Shown: one piece after another, positions 8,779 through 15,380 of the stretch
Position numbering within the stretch: position 1 is the first letter of the stretch
Layout of the letters: each line of letters begins with the position of its first letter
NCBI GenBank assembly: GCA_004525055.1
Contig: SPDF01000001.1
Coordinates: 1-37,975, forward strand
Origin: Gemmatimonadales bacterium
GTDB taxonomy: Bacteria > Gemmatimonadota > Gemmatimonadetes > Gemmatimonadales > GWC2-71-9
Length of the DNA stretch: 37,975 bases
Direction: 5' to 3'
Position numbers and translations under genes: made by a program
Notes under the pieces: generated by a model
Seen by the model: only the letters and a program-made list of their open reading frames with translations
The model's database searches: none
What the model was told of the DNA's origin: nothing

Positions 8779-10676
8779 GCAGCACCTCCCTTCCCGTTAC
8801 CGCTCGTTCGTTCCATGATCGCCCCGAAGATCGTGGACACCTTGAACGGTTTGCCATTTACCTGGCTGAACCGTTCGGCCGGCAGGAGGTACTCGGCCCG
8901 GAGGAGGGTCACGAGTTGTCCTCTGTTCATTTCCGGCACCAGGATGTTGTCGAACCGCTTGAGCAGATCGCCCAGATTGCGGGGGAACGGCGCGATATAC
9001 CGGAGGTGAATATGCGACACGCGTCGGCCCTCTGCCCGCGCCCGCCGCACCGCCATGTGAATCGGCCCGAAGGTGGACCCCCAGCCGACCACCGCGAGTT
9101 CGCCGCGATCCTCGCCCTGGTTAACCGCCTGCTCGGGGATGTCCGCCGCAATACCGGCCACCTTGGCCGCCCGCGCCTCCGTCATCTGTGCATGGTTGTC
9201 CGGATCATAGGAGATGTCCCCCGTGTCGGCGTTCCGCTCGAGGCCGCCGATTCGGTGCTCCAATCCGGGACTACCCGGCCGTGCCCAAGGCCGCGCCAGG
9301 GTGGCGGGATCCCGCACGAACGGCTGGAATCCATGGGGGTCCGTGCGGAACGCCACCGGAAAGGTCGGCAATCCGGCTGGGTCCGGAATCAGCCACGGCT
9401 CGGCTGCATTGATCAGGTACCCGTCCGTCAACAGGAAGACGGGCGTCATGTACTTGGTGGCCAGTCGAACCGCTTCCATGGCCACTTCGAATCCGTCCGA
9501 CGGCGTGGAGGCGGCGAGAACCGGCATCGGCGCATCGCCGTTCCTGCCCAGCACCGCCTGGAACAGGTCGGACTGCTCGGTTTTGGTCGGTAGGCCGGTC
9601 GAGGGCCCGGCGCGCTGCGCGTCGATGACGATGAGCGGGAGCTCGGTGGCGATGGCCAGCCCGAGTGCCTCGGTCTTGAGCGCGACCCCAGGGCCGGAGG
9701 ATGACGTCACGCCGAGCGAGCCCGCGAAGGAGGCCCCGATGGCCGCACAGATGGCGGCAATCTCGTCCTCCGCCTGGAAGGTGACCACCCCATGCGCCCG
9801 CAGTCCCACCAGGGCGTGGAGCACAGGCGACGCCGGGGTGATCGGGTAGCCGGCGAACACCATGCGCTCGATACCTGCGGCCTTGAGCCCGGCCACCAAC
9901 CCCCAGGCGACGGCCTCCGTGCCGCTGATGGTCCGGTAGGTGCCGGGCGCGACGGGCGCCGCCCCGATCGCAACCGGGCGAAGGAAATTGGGCAGCTCCG
10001 CGGTCTCGCCAAAGGCGTGTCCGGCGTTCAGCACCGCCACGTTCGCCGCCACGATCGCCGGGTCCGTTGCGAACTTCTTCTCGATCCAGTCGGTGGTGGT
10101 CTTCCGGTCGCGATCATACAGCCAGAGCACCAGACCGAGCGCCCACATGTTACGGGATCGGGCCGTCTGCTTGGAGGTGAGTCCGAGTCCCTCCACCGCG
10201 GCCACCGTAAGCCTGCCGATGTCGAGCGGGAGCACGATGAAGTCCGACAGGCTCCCGTCTTCGAGGGGGTTCGTGGCGTAGCCGGCCTTGGTGAGGTTCC
10301 GTTCTGTGAACGCACCCTTGTCGACGATCAGGGTGCCGCTCCGCCGGAGATCCATGATGTTGGTGATGAGCGCTGCCGGATTCATCGCGACCAGGACATC
10401 GAGGTCGTCGCCGGCAGTCGCCACCTCGACCGACCCGAAATGAATCTGAAACGCGGAGACGCCGAAGGTGGTCCCGACCGGGGCGCGGATCTCCGCCGGA
10501 AAGTCCGGGAAGGTGGCCAGGTCGCTGCCGGCCAGGGCGGTCTCCATGGCGAACCGGGCCCCGGTGATCTGCATGCCATCGCCGGAATCGCCGGCAAACC
10601 GGACGACGGCCTGCTCGCGCACCGCAGGCGGACCGGCCGTATCGGCCCCGCCAGGAACGCTGGTTGTTGATGACAT
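8775..10676 (-). CDS. korA: 2-oxoacid:ferredoxin oxidoreductase, fused gamma-alpha subunit
   Basis: Partner of KorB. 633 residues from ATG at 10676: the gamma domain (about 20-200) opens with VVRFAGDSGDGMQITG, the family hallmark, and is followed by the alpha domain (about 220-600) with GTEAVAWGLVAGLKAAG and AGYPITPASP, then SSSGPGVALKTEALG and the ATELPLIVIDAQR segment. The same fused architecture is found in KorA of mycobacteria and many anaerobic or microaerobic lineages. The frame stays open far upstream, but that extension runs antisense through ychF and has no family similarity; the start at 10676 matches the usual N-terminus. Divergent from ychF over a 111-base spacer. Confidence 0.93.
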   Translation of the reverse strand: MSSTTSVPGGADTAGPPAVREQAVVRFAGDSGDGMQITGARFAMETALAGSDLATFPDFPAEIRAPVGTTFGVSAFQIHFGSVEVATAGDDLDVLVAMNPAALITNIMDLRRSGTLIVDKGAFTERNLTKAGYATNPLEDGSLSDFIVLPLDIGRLTVAAVEGLGLTSKQTARSRNMWALGLVLWLYDRDRKTTTDWIEKKFATDPAIVAANVAVLNAGHAFGETAELPNFLRPVAIGAAPVAPGTYRTISGTEAVAWGLVAGLKAAGIERMVFAGYPITPASPVLHALVGLRAHGVVTFQAEDEIAAICAAIGASFAGSLGVTSSSGPGVALKTEALGLAIATELPLIVIDAQRAGPSTGLPTKTEQSDLFQAVLGRNGDAPMPVLAASTPSDGFEVAMEAVRLATKYMTPVFLLTDGYLINAAEPWLIPDPAGLPTFPVAFRTDPHGFQPFVRDPATLARPWARPGSPGLEHRIGGLERNADTGDISYDPDNHAQMTEARAAKVAGIAADIPEQAVNQGEDRGELAVVGWGSTFGPIHMAVRRARAEGRRVSHIHLRYIAPFPRNLGDLLKRFDNILVPEMNRGQLVTLLRAEYLLPAERFSQVNGKPFKVSTIFGAIMERTSGNGKGGAA

Positions 10677-10714
10677 AAAGGCCCGCCTAGTGTGGGGGGA
10701 GCGTCTGCAGTTCA

Positions 10715-10720
10715 ATTGTA
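10715..10720 (-). promoter_or_regulatory. Possible -10 element for korAB
   Basis: On the minus strand the hexamer TACAAT (one mismatch to TATAAT) lies 38 bases before the korA ATG. No convincing -35 is found 16-18 bases further up, so this is tentative. Confidence 0.3.
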
Positions 10721-10776
10721 TCCACGGAGCCCCGTGCGGCGCCAGCACCCCGCTTCCATTGGGAGCCCGTTCAAGC

Positions 10777-10782
10777 GATAAT
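10777..10782 (+). promoter_or_regulatory. Probable -10 element for a leaderless ychF transcript
   Basis: GATAAT (one mismatch to TATAAT) ends five bases before the GTG start of ychF, so transcription would begin at or next to the start codon. There is no Shine-Dalgarno before the GTG. The -35 region (CTTCCA, 18-base spacer) is poor. Confidence 0.45.
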
Positions 10783-10787
10783 ACCGC

Positions 10788-11885
10788 GTGCTCAGACTCG
10801 GTATTGTCGGTCTTCCGAACGTCGGTAAGTCCACGCTGTTCAACGCCCTGACCTCCGCCGGGGCGCTGGTGGCGAACTATCCTTTTGCCACGATCGAGCC
10901 GAACACCGGCGTTGTGCAGGTGCCGGACCCGCGGCTGGACGCCATCGCGGCGTTCGTCAAGCCGGAACGGACCCTGCCTGCCACCGTCGAGTTCCTCGAC
11001 ATCGCCGGGCTGGTGGAGGGTGCCAGCCAGGGCGAAGGGCTGGGCAACCAGTTCCTGGCCAACATTCGCGAGGTGGATGCGGTGGTCCATGTGGTTCGGT
11101 GCTTCGAGGACGACGATATCCAGCATGTGATGGGCAGCGTGGATCCGGTGCGGGACCGCGAGATCATCAATATCGAGTTGGGGCTGGCCGACCTCGCGTC
11201 GGTCGAAAAGCGCCTCGACAAGGCGGCGCGAACCGCGAAGTCGGGCGACGCCCAGGCCAAGCTGGAGGTCCGACTGTTGGAGGCGCTGCGCACCGCACTC
11301 GCCGCCGGACGGCCGGCCCGTTCCGTGGTCCCGGCCCCGGAGGATGCCGCTGTCTCCCAGGGCTTCAACCTCCTGACCGCGAAGCCGGTGCTCTATGCCG
11401 CCAACGTCGGCGAGCAAGAGATCAACAGCGGCAACACCCATGTCGAGGCGCTGCAGGCAGCGCTGGTGCACGACGAGGAGCCCGCGGACATCGTGACGTT
11501 TTCCGCCCAGGTCGAGGCGGAGTTGGCGGAACTCGCGCCGGAGGACCGCGCGGAGTTTCTCGAGTCCCTCGGCCTGACCGAATCCGGGCTCGACCGGCTG
11601 GCCCATGCGGCGTATCATCTCCTCGGCCTGCAGAGCTACTTCACCGCCGGCGAGAAGGAAGTCCGCGCCTGGACGATCCATCGGGGGGACCGGGCGCCCC
11701 AGGCGGCCGGAGTCATCCACTCCGACTTCGAGGCGGGGTTCATTCGGGCGGAGACCGTGGCCTACGACGACTTCGTTCGCGTCGGCGGATGGAAGCCCGC
11801 CCGGGAACAGGGACTCTCGCGGGCGGAAGGCAAGGAGTATGTCGTGCAGGACGGTGACGTTATGTTGTTCCGGTTTACCCCCTAG
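10788..11885 (+). CDS. ychF: Ribosome-binding ATPase YchF (Obg-like, TRAFAC class)
   Basis: A conserved P-loop ATPase that binds ribosomes and responds to redox and stress. 365 residues, standard length. G1 loop GLPNVGKS at 8-15; switch I with NYPFATIEPN near 31-40; G3 DIAGL near 71; GASQGEGLGNQFL just after it; and NVGE near 205, the NxxE form that in this family gives ATP instead of GTP preference. The helical domain spans roughly 135-195; a TGS domain is at the C-terminus (about 280-363, AWTIHRGDRAPQAAGVIHSD). GTG start at 10788, apparently leaderless. Followed 12 bases later by a BAX-inhibitor-1 gene whose Shine-Dalgarno overlaps the ychF stop, so the two form an operon. Confidence 0.97.
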   Translation: MLRLGIVGLPNVGKSTLFNALTSAGALVANYPFATIEPNTGVVQVPDPRLDAIAAFVKPERTLPATVEFLDIAGLVEGASQGEGLGNQFLANIREVDAVVHVVRCFEDDDIQHVMGSVDPVRDREIINIELGLADLASVEKRLDKAARTAKSGDAQAKLEVRLLEALRTALAAGRPARSVVPAPEDAAVSQGFNLLTAKPVLYAANVGEQEINSGNTHVEALQAALVHDEEPADIVTFSAQVEAELAELAPEDRAEFLESLGLTESGLDRLAHAAYHLLGLQSYFTAGEKEVRAWTIHRGDRAPQAAGVIHSDFEAGFIRAETVAYDDFVRVGGWKPAREQGLSRAEGKEYVVQDGDVMLFRFTP

Positions 11886-11897
11886 GAGCCCACACCG

Positions 11898-12614
11898 ATG
11901 ACTAATCCTATCGGCGCCGCCCAGCGGCAAGCCGGATTCGTTTCAGACGTCGACAGTGCGCGAATCGCCACGTTCCTCCGCGGCGTCTACTGGTGGATGT
12001 TCGGTGGGCTGGCCGTCACCGCGGTGGTGGCGCTTGCGGTCGCGAGTTCCCCGGCAGCCATCGGTACGCTCGTCACCAACAAGATCCTCTTCTTCGGGGT
12101 GATCATCGCGGAGCTGGTGCTGGTGGTCTACCTGTCGGCGCGGGTCGACAAGATGGCCCCCGCCACGGCGGGGATACTCTTCCTCGCATACTCCGCGCTC
12201 AACGGCGTCACCTTCGCGCTCATCCTCCTGGTCTACACCGGCGGGTCGGTGGCCAACGCCTTCTTCATCACGGCAGGGATGTTCGGCGCGCTCGCCGTGT
12301 ACGGCAGCGTCACCAAACGCGACCTGAGCGCCATGGGGCGCTTCATGTTCATGGGATTGATCGGGCTGGTGCTGGCGAGCGTGGTGGGCATCTTCTGGCA
12401 GAACGATGCGATGCAGTTCGTCATGGGTGTGGTGGGGGTGCTGGTATTCTCAGGCCTCATCGCCTATGACACGCAGCGCCTGCGGGCGATGGCCTTGCAG
12501 GTGTCCGGTGAGCAGGCGGGCTCCTACGCCATCGTCGGCGCGCTCAGCCTCTACCTCGACTTCATCAACTTGTTCCTCTCCCTCCTCCGGATCTTCGGCA
12601 ACCGCCGGAACTAG
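11898..12614 (+). CDS. BAX inhibitor-1 / YccA family membrane protein
   Basis: 238-residue integral membrane protein with about seven hydrophobic segments from residue 30 on, of the Bax inhibitor-1 (UPF0005, YccA/YbhL/BsYetJ) family. Family signs: the N-terminal FLRGVYWWMFGGLAVTA, the central YSALNGVTFALIL, and the C-terminal IAYDTQRLRAM followed by ALSLYLDFINLFLSLLRIFG, whose conserved Asp in the sixth-to-seventh helix region forms the pH-sensitive Asp pair in YetJ. Members act as calcium leak channels or modulators of membrane proteolysis (YccA inhibits FtsH); which applies here is unknown. TAGGAG at 11883-11888, overlapping the ychF stop, lies nine bases before the ATG. Convergent with the MOSC gene, with only seven bases between stops. 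Confidence 0.93.
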   Translation: MTNPIGAAQRQAGFVSDVDSARIATFLRGVYWWMFGGLAVTAVVALAVASSPAAIGTLVTNKILFFGVIIAELVLVVYLSARVDKMAPATAGILFLAYSALNGVTFALILLVYTGGSVANAFFITAGMFGALAVYGSVTKRDLSAMGRFMFMGLIGLVLASVVGIFWQNDAMQFVMGVVGVLVFSGLIAYDTQRLRAMALQVSGEQAGSYAIVGALSLYLDFINLFLSLLRIFGNRRN

Positions 12615-12621
12615 CGGGATC

Positions 12622-13281
12622 CTAGCGGGCAGGCGCGGCCGCGGTGAGGGTGCCGCGCCAGCTCTCGCTCAGCGCCGGGCACTCGGCCAACCGGACGCTC
12701 TCCTCGCGGCGCCGCGACCTCTCCTCCATCAGCTCTGAGGCCACGTAGACCGTCCAGTGCGGCCAGGGACGGTCCACCAGCGCCACCGGCATCCCACTCT
12801 CGACCCACCCCTCCGTCAGCACCCGGAAATACCAACCGGTCCGCAGGTTCGCCTGGACCAGCTTGACCATGTCCTTCCGATGGAAGCGCCGGTTGAGGGT
12901 GGCGCAGGGTTGACGCGGCTGGGACACTTCAAACCGGGCCTGCCCTATCCCAAACCGGTCACCTACACAGACCGTCAATTCGTCGACGCCGTCGATGGTC
13001 AGGTTCTCCCCGAACCACCCGGCCCCCACATCCGACCGGCCCAAGACCTCGCGCCACGAATCGTAGTGCGCTGCGGCGTAGGCCAGGACCGCTTTGTCGG
13101 GTCCGCCATGCACTTTCCGGTCGGCCTGCATGTCGCCGGCCACGCCCAGCCGCCCAACCCAGACGGCCCCTGACAGGGGTCGCTTGGCGATGGCGCTGGT
13201 CCATGGTCGGTCGAGGGGGTCGTCGGCGCCTTCGGCGCCGTAGGATCGGGGCACCCCGACCTGGATTGAACGGAGGATCAT
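12622..13281 (-). CDS. MOSC domain protein (YiiM-like)
   Basis: 219 residues. MOSC domain over about 30-165: KVHGGPDKAVLAY near 55-70, WFGENLTIDG near 88-97, and SQPRQPCATLNRRF near 118-131 with the conserved Cys that in MOSC proteins receives sulfur or binds the molybdenum cofactor. The C-terminal part matches the YiiM extension (3-alpha domain). YiiM-type proteins reduce N-hydroxylated compounds with a Mo cofactor or use sulfur from a desulfurase; the substrate here is unknown and no molybdenum genes are nearby. The start ATG at 13281 has no Shine-Dalgarno and lies six bases after a -10-like hexamer, suggesting a leaderless mRNA. Divergent from rpsF. Confidence 0.9.
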   Translation of the reverse strand: MILRSIQVGVPRSYGAEGADDPLDRPWTSAIAKRPLSGAVWVGRLGVAGDMQADRKVHGGPDKAVLAYAAAHYDSWREVLGRSDVGAGWFGENLTIDGVDELTVCVGDRFGIGQARFEVSQPRQPCATLNRRFHRKDMVKLVQANLRTGWYFRVLTEGWVESGMPVALVDRPWPHWTVYVASELMEERSRRREESVRLAECPALSESWRGTLTAAAPAR

Positions 13282-13287
13282 GGGGGG

Positions 13288-13315
13288 AAGATAAGGGGGC
13301 GCCCCTTTGACTCAA
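13288..13315 (-). promoter_or_regulatory. Probable promoter for a leaderless MOSC-gene transcript
   Basis: On the minus strand: TTGAGT (13315-13310), 16 bases, TATCTT (13293-13288), six bases, then the ATG. The start of transcription should fall on or next to the A of the ATG. Its -35 overlaps the -35 of the rpsF promoter through the palindrome TTGACTCAA (13307-13315). Confidence 0.6.
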
Positions 13316-13335
13316 GTCCGCGTCGCGACTATACT
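13307..13335 (+). promoter_or_regulatory. Strong sigma70-type promoter for rpsF operon
   Basis: TTGACT (13307-13312), 17 bases, TATACT (13330-13335): five of six matches in each box with ideal spacing, the best promoter in the window. It predicts a start near 13342 and a leader of about 60 nt before the rpsF ATG at 13403. Confidence 0.8.
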
Positions 13336-13355
13336 TCCCCGCTCACAATACTCCT

Positions 13356-13380
13356 CCTCAGCTCCACACCAGGGCTGGGG
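13356..13380 (+). promoter_or_regulatory. Hairpin in the rpsF leader, possible S6:S18 autoregulatory RNA
   Basis: CCTCAGC (13356-13362) pairs with GCTGGGG (13374-13380), seven pairs with one T-G, around the 11-base loop TCCACACCAGG. It lies in the predicted 5' leader, 10 bases before the AAGGAAGG ribosome site. In several phyla the S6:S18 complex represses rpsF through a leader hairpin; whether this one has that motif was not testable here. Confidence 0.4.
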
Positions 13381-13402
13381 CAACAGTCCAAAGGAAGGTG
13401 TC

Positions 13403-13741
13403 ATGACCCGTCAGTATGAAGCGGTCTATATCTTCGATTCTGCCCTCGAAGAGGCCGCAATCAACGAGCGCCTCGAGCGTTTCCACACGCTCCTCGCCCA
13501 GCCCGACACCGAGGCACCGCAACTGTCCCATTGGGGCAAGCGGACCCTGGCCTACCCGATCAATCGCCACGAGACCGGCTACTACGTCATCGCGAAACTG
13601 GCGACCGCCCCCACGGCGCTGCCTGAGTTCGAGCGCGCCGTCAAGCTCGACGAGGGTGTCCTCCGGTTTCTCATTGTGACGAACGAAGGTCCACAGCCGG
13701 TTCCCCCAGCGGCCGACAAGGCGGACGGGGAGGACGACTGA
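13403..13741 (+). CDS. rpsF: Ribosomal protein bS6
   Basis: Small-subunit protein that pairs with S18 on the central domain of 16S rRNA. 112 residues. The N-terminus RQYEAVYIFDSALEE and the segment WGKRTLAYPINRHETGYYV (about 50-68) are characteristic, as is LDEGVLRFLIV near 90. The C-terminal tail is acidic (KADGEDD). ATG 13403 is preceded by AAGGAAGG (13391-13398); the frame is open upstream into the promoter but that part cannot be transcribed. The stop shares one base with the ATG of rpsR. First gene of rpsF-rpsR-DUF2232-rplI, a conserved bacterial order without ssb here. Confidence 0.97.
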   Translation: MTRQYEAVYIFDSALEEAAINERLERFHTLLAQPDTEAPQLSHWGKRTLAYPINRHETGYYVIAKLATAPTALPEFERAVKLDEGVLRFLIVTNEGPQPVPPAADKADGEDD

Positions 13742-13962
13742 TGAGGCGCCCACAGAAGAGTTGCTCGATTTGTGAGTCCGGCGTGCGAGTCGTCGATTTC
13801 AAGGATGAGCGGACGCTCTCCCGTTTCCTGTCTGAGCGCGGCAAGATCCTGCCGAGCCGGCTTTCCGGGACTTGTGCGCGGCACCAGCGCCAGCTCAGCA
13901 CCGCCATCAAGCGGGCTCGCGTCCTTGCCCTGCTGCCCTACCTGAAGGGCCACGGCGGCTGA
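13741..13962 (+). CDS. rpsR: Ribosomal protein bS18, zinc-ribbon (C+) form
   Basis: Small-subunit protein, partner of S6. 73 residues with the conserved core FKDERTLSRFLSERGKILPSR (split: FKDERTL... KILPSRLSG) and CARHQRQLSTAIKRARVLALLPY. Two cysteines near the N-terminus (CSIC, residues 8-11) together with Cys-x-x-His at 45-48 suggest a zinc-binding form. The ATG overlaps the last base of the rpsF stop (TGATG), so translation is coupled. Confidence 0.97.
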   Translation: MRRPQKSCSICESGVRVVDFKDERTLSRFLSERGKILPSRLSGTCARHQRQLSTAIKRARVLALLPYLKGHGG

Positions 13963-13964
13963 CC

Positions 13965-14924
13965 GTGACGAGTGGGCGGCCCCCGGAAGGACAGGTCCTG
14001 TCCTTCCGGGCCCGCCTGGCGGTCGCGGCCTACGTACTCTTCACCTGGCCGGTCATGACCGCGTTTTTCTTCGGGCCGCTCGCCGTGCTCGTCGCGGCGA
14101 GTCGGCCGCACGGGCGGAGGGCCTGGCTTTGGCTCGCGGCCCTGGCGCTCTGGCTTTCGCTCTGGGCCGCGCAGCCCGGCGGATTGTTGGAAGCGCTGAT
14201 CCGGGCGGCGGCCGTGTTGTCGACGGGGATTGGCGTGTTGTTCCTGCTCCTCTCCGCTGGATCGGTATCGACCCGGGCGCTCCGGGGTACCGCCGCGGTG
14301 GTACTCAGCACCGCCGGACTCTCCCGCCTCGTGGGCCTGCGCTGGGCCGACCTGGAGCGGGCCGTCGTGCAGCAGGGGATGCTGGCGCAGCGCGCGGCCA
14401 CGGAGTTGCTGAGCCGGGGTGGATCGACGCCCGACCCGGCGACACTGGACGCCTTGCGCACGCTCGGCGAAGGGCTCCGCCCGATGGCGCCGTTCTTCCC
14501 TGGCGTGCTGGCCCTGATCCTCTTCGCGGGGCTCTGCCTGGCGGCGCTGGTCGCCCCGAGGATCGGGGGTCGGGCGGTGGCGCCGATCCCGGGCCCGTTC
14601 GACGGGTTCCGGTTCAGCGATCACCTGGTCTGGCTGGTGATCGTCGGCCTGATCGGCCTGCTCTTCGCCGAATCGACGCCGCTCGCAGGCCCCGCGGCCA
14701 GCATGGTGACCTTCGGGGTCGGTTTGTACGCCCTGCGTGGCTCGGCGGTCCTGACGACCGCGCTGCGATCGGCGCCGCGACTGTTCATCGGGATGCTGTT
14801 CCTTGGTGCTCTTTTTCTCCTGCCATTCGCCGTCGGAGGGCTCGCCCTCCTCGGCTTGGCTGATACCTGGCTCGACTTCCGGCGGCGCATGGCGCCGCCG
14901 CCTTCTGGAGGGTTGGACCGATGA
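13965..14924 (+). CDS. DUF2232 (YybS-like) membrane protein
   Basis: 319 residues with about eight hydrophobic segments and a short soluble part (about 135-175) between them. Position between rpsR and rplI is the usual home of DUF2232/YybS genes in Firmicutes and other phyla, and the C-terminal pattern (FDGFRFSDHLVWLVIVGLIG, then several Gly/Leu-rich helices) fits that family. Function is unknown; a link to energy-coupling S-component-like folds has been proposed for the family. Unlike Bacillus, no gdpP gene follows. Start chosen is GTG at 13965, two bases after the rpsR stop; upstream frame runs inside rpsR. The stop overlaps the rplI ATG by four bases (ATGA). Confidence 0.75.
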   Translation: MTSGRPPEGQVLSFRARLAVAAYVLFTWPVMTAFFFGPLAVLVAASRPHGRRAWLWLAALALWLSLWAAQPGGLLEALIRAAAVLSTGIGVLFLLLSAGSVSTRALRGTAAVVLSTAGLSRLVGLRWADLERAVVQQGMLAQRAATELLSRGGSTPDPATLDALRTLGEGLRPMAPFFPGVLALILFAGLCLAALVAPRIGGRAVAPIPGPFDGFRFSDHLVWLVIVGLIGLLFAESTPLAGPAASMVTFGVGLYALRGSAVLTTALRSAPRLFIGMLFLGALFLLPFAVGGLALLGLADTWLDFRRRMAPPPSGGLDR

Positions 14925-15367
14925 TCGAAGTAATCCTGCGCGACGACATCAAGTCGCTTGGCAAGGCCGGGGATCTCGTTCGCGTCAAGCCGGGCTATGC
15001 CCGCAATTTCCTGTTGCCGAAGGGCCTTGCCTACGAGGCCACCGCGGGGAACAAGAAGCGGATTGAGGCGGAAACCAAGGCGCGGACTGTCCGCCTCACC
15101 GCCGAGAAGAACACCGCGGTCGCCGCGGCCGCCACCCTGTCGGCCATCGCCCTGACCTTCACGCGGAAGGCGGGGGACGAAGGCAAGCTCTTCGGCTCCA
15201 TCACCTCCCAGGATGTCGCCGACAGCCTCGGGGCGCAGGGGCAGACCGTCGACAAGCGGAAGATCGAGCTCCCCCACCCCATCAAGGTCGTGGGCGAGCA
15301 CACCGTCATCGTCCGCCTCCATCCCGAGGTGCACGCCGACGTTCGCGTGACGGTTGCCGCCGAGTAG
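14921..15367 (+). CDS. rplI: Ribosomal protein bL9
   Basis: Binds 23S rRNA domain V and influences ribosome spacing and frame maintenance. 148 residues, standard. N-terminal domain MIEVILRDDIKSLGKAGD with VKPGYARNFLLPKGLAYEAT (about 1-42), a long connecting helix (about 43-75), and the C-terminal domain with GKLFGSITSQDVAD and HPIKVVGEHTV. The ATG overlaps the stop of the preceding membrane-protein gene. The following gene starts 13 bases after its stop. Confidence 0.97.
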   Translation: MIEVILRDDIKSLGKAGDLVRVKPGYARNFLLPKGLAYEATAGNKKRIEAETKARTVRLTAEKNTAVAAAATLSAIALTFTRKAGDEGKLFGSITSQDVADSLGAQGQTVDKRKIELPHPIKVVGEHTVIVRLHPEVHADVRVTVAAE

Positions 15368-15380
15368 GGGCCGCCCCCGC

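Noticed and set aside
10677..11930. An open frame continuing korA upstream for about 418 codons on the minus strand
   Set aside because: It runs antisense through ychF, shows no KorA-family similarity, and the family N-terminus fits the ATG at 10676.
13307..13402. Open frame upstream of rpsF starting with TTG
   Set aside because: It includes the promoter boxes, so it would not be transcribed; AAGGAAGG and homology fix the start at 13403.
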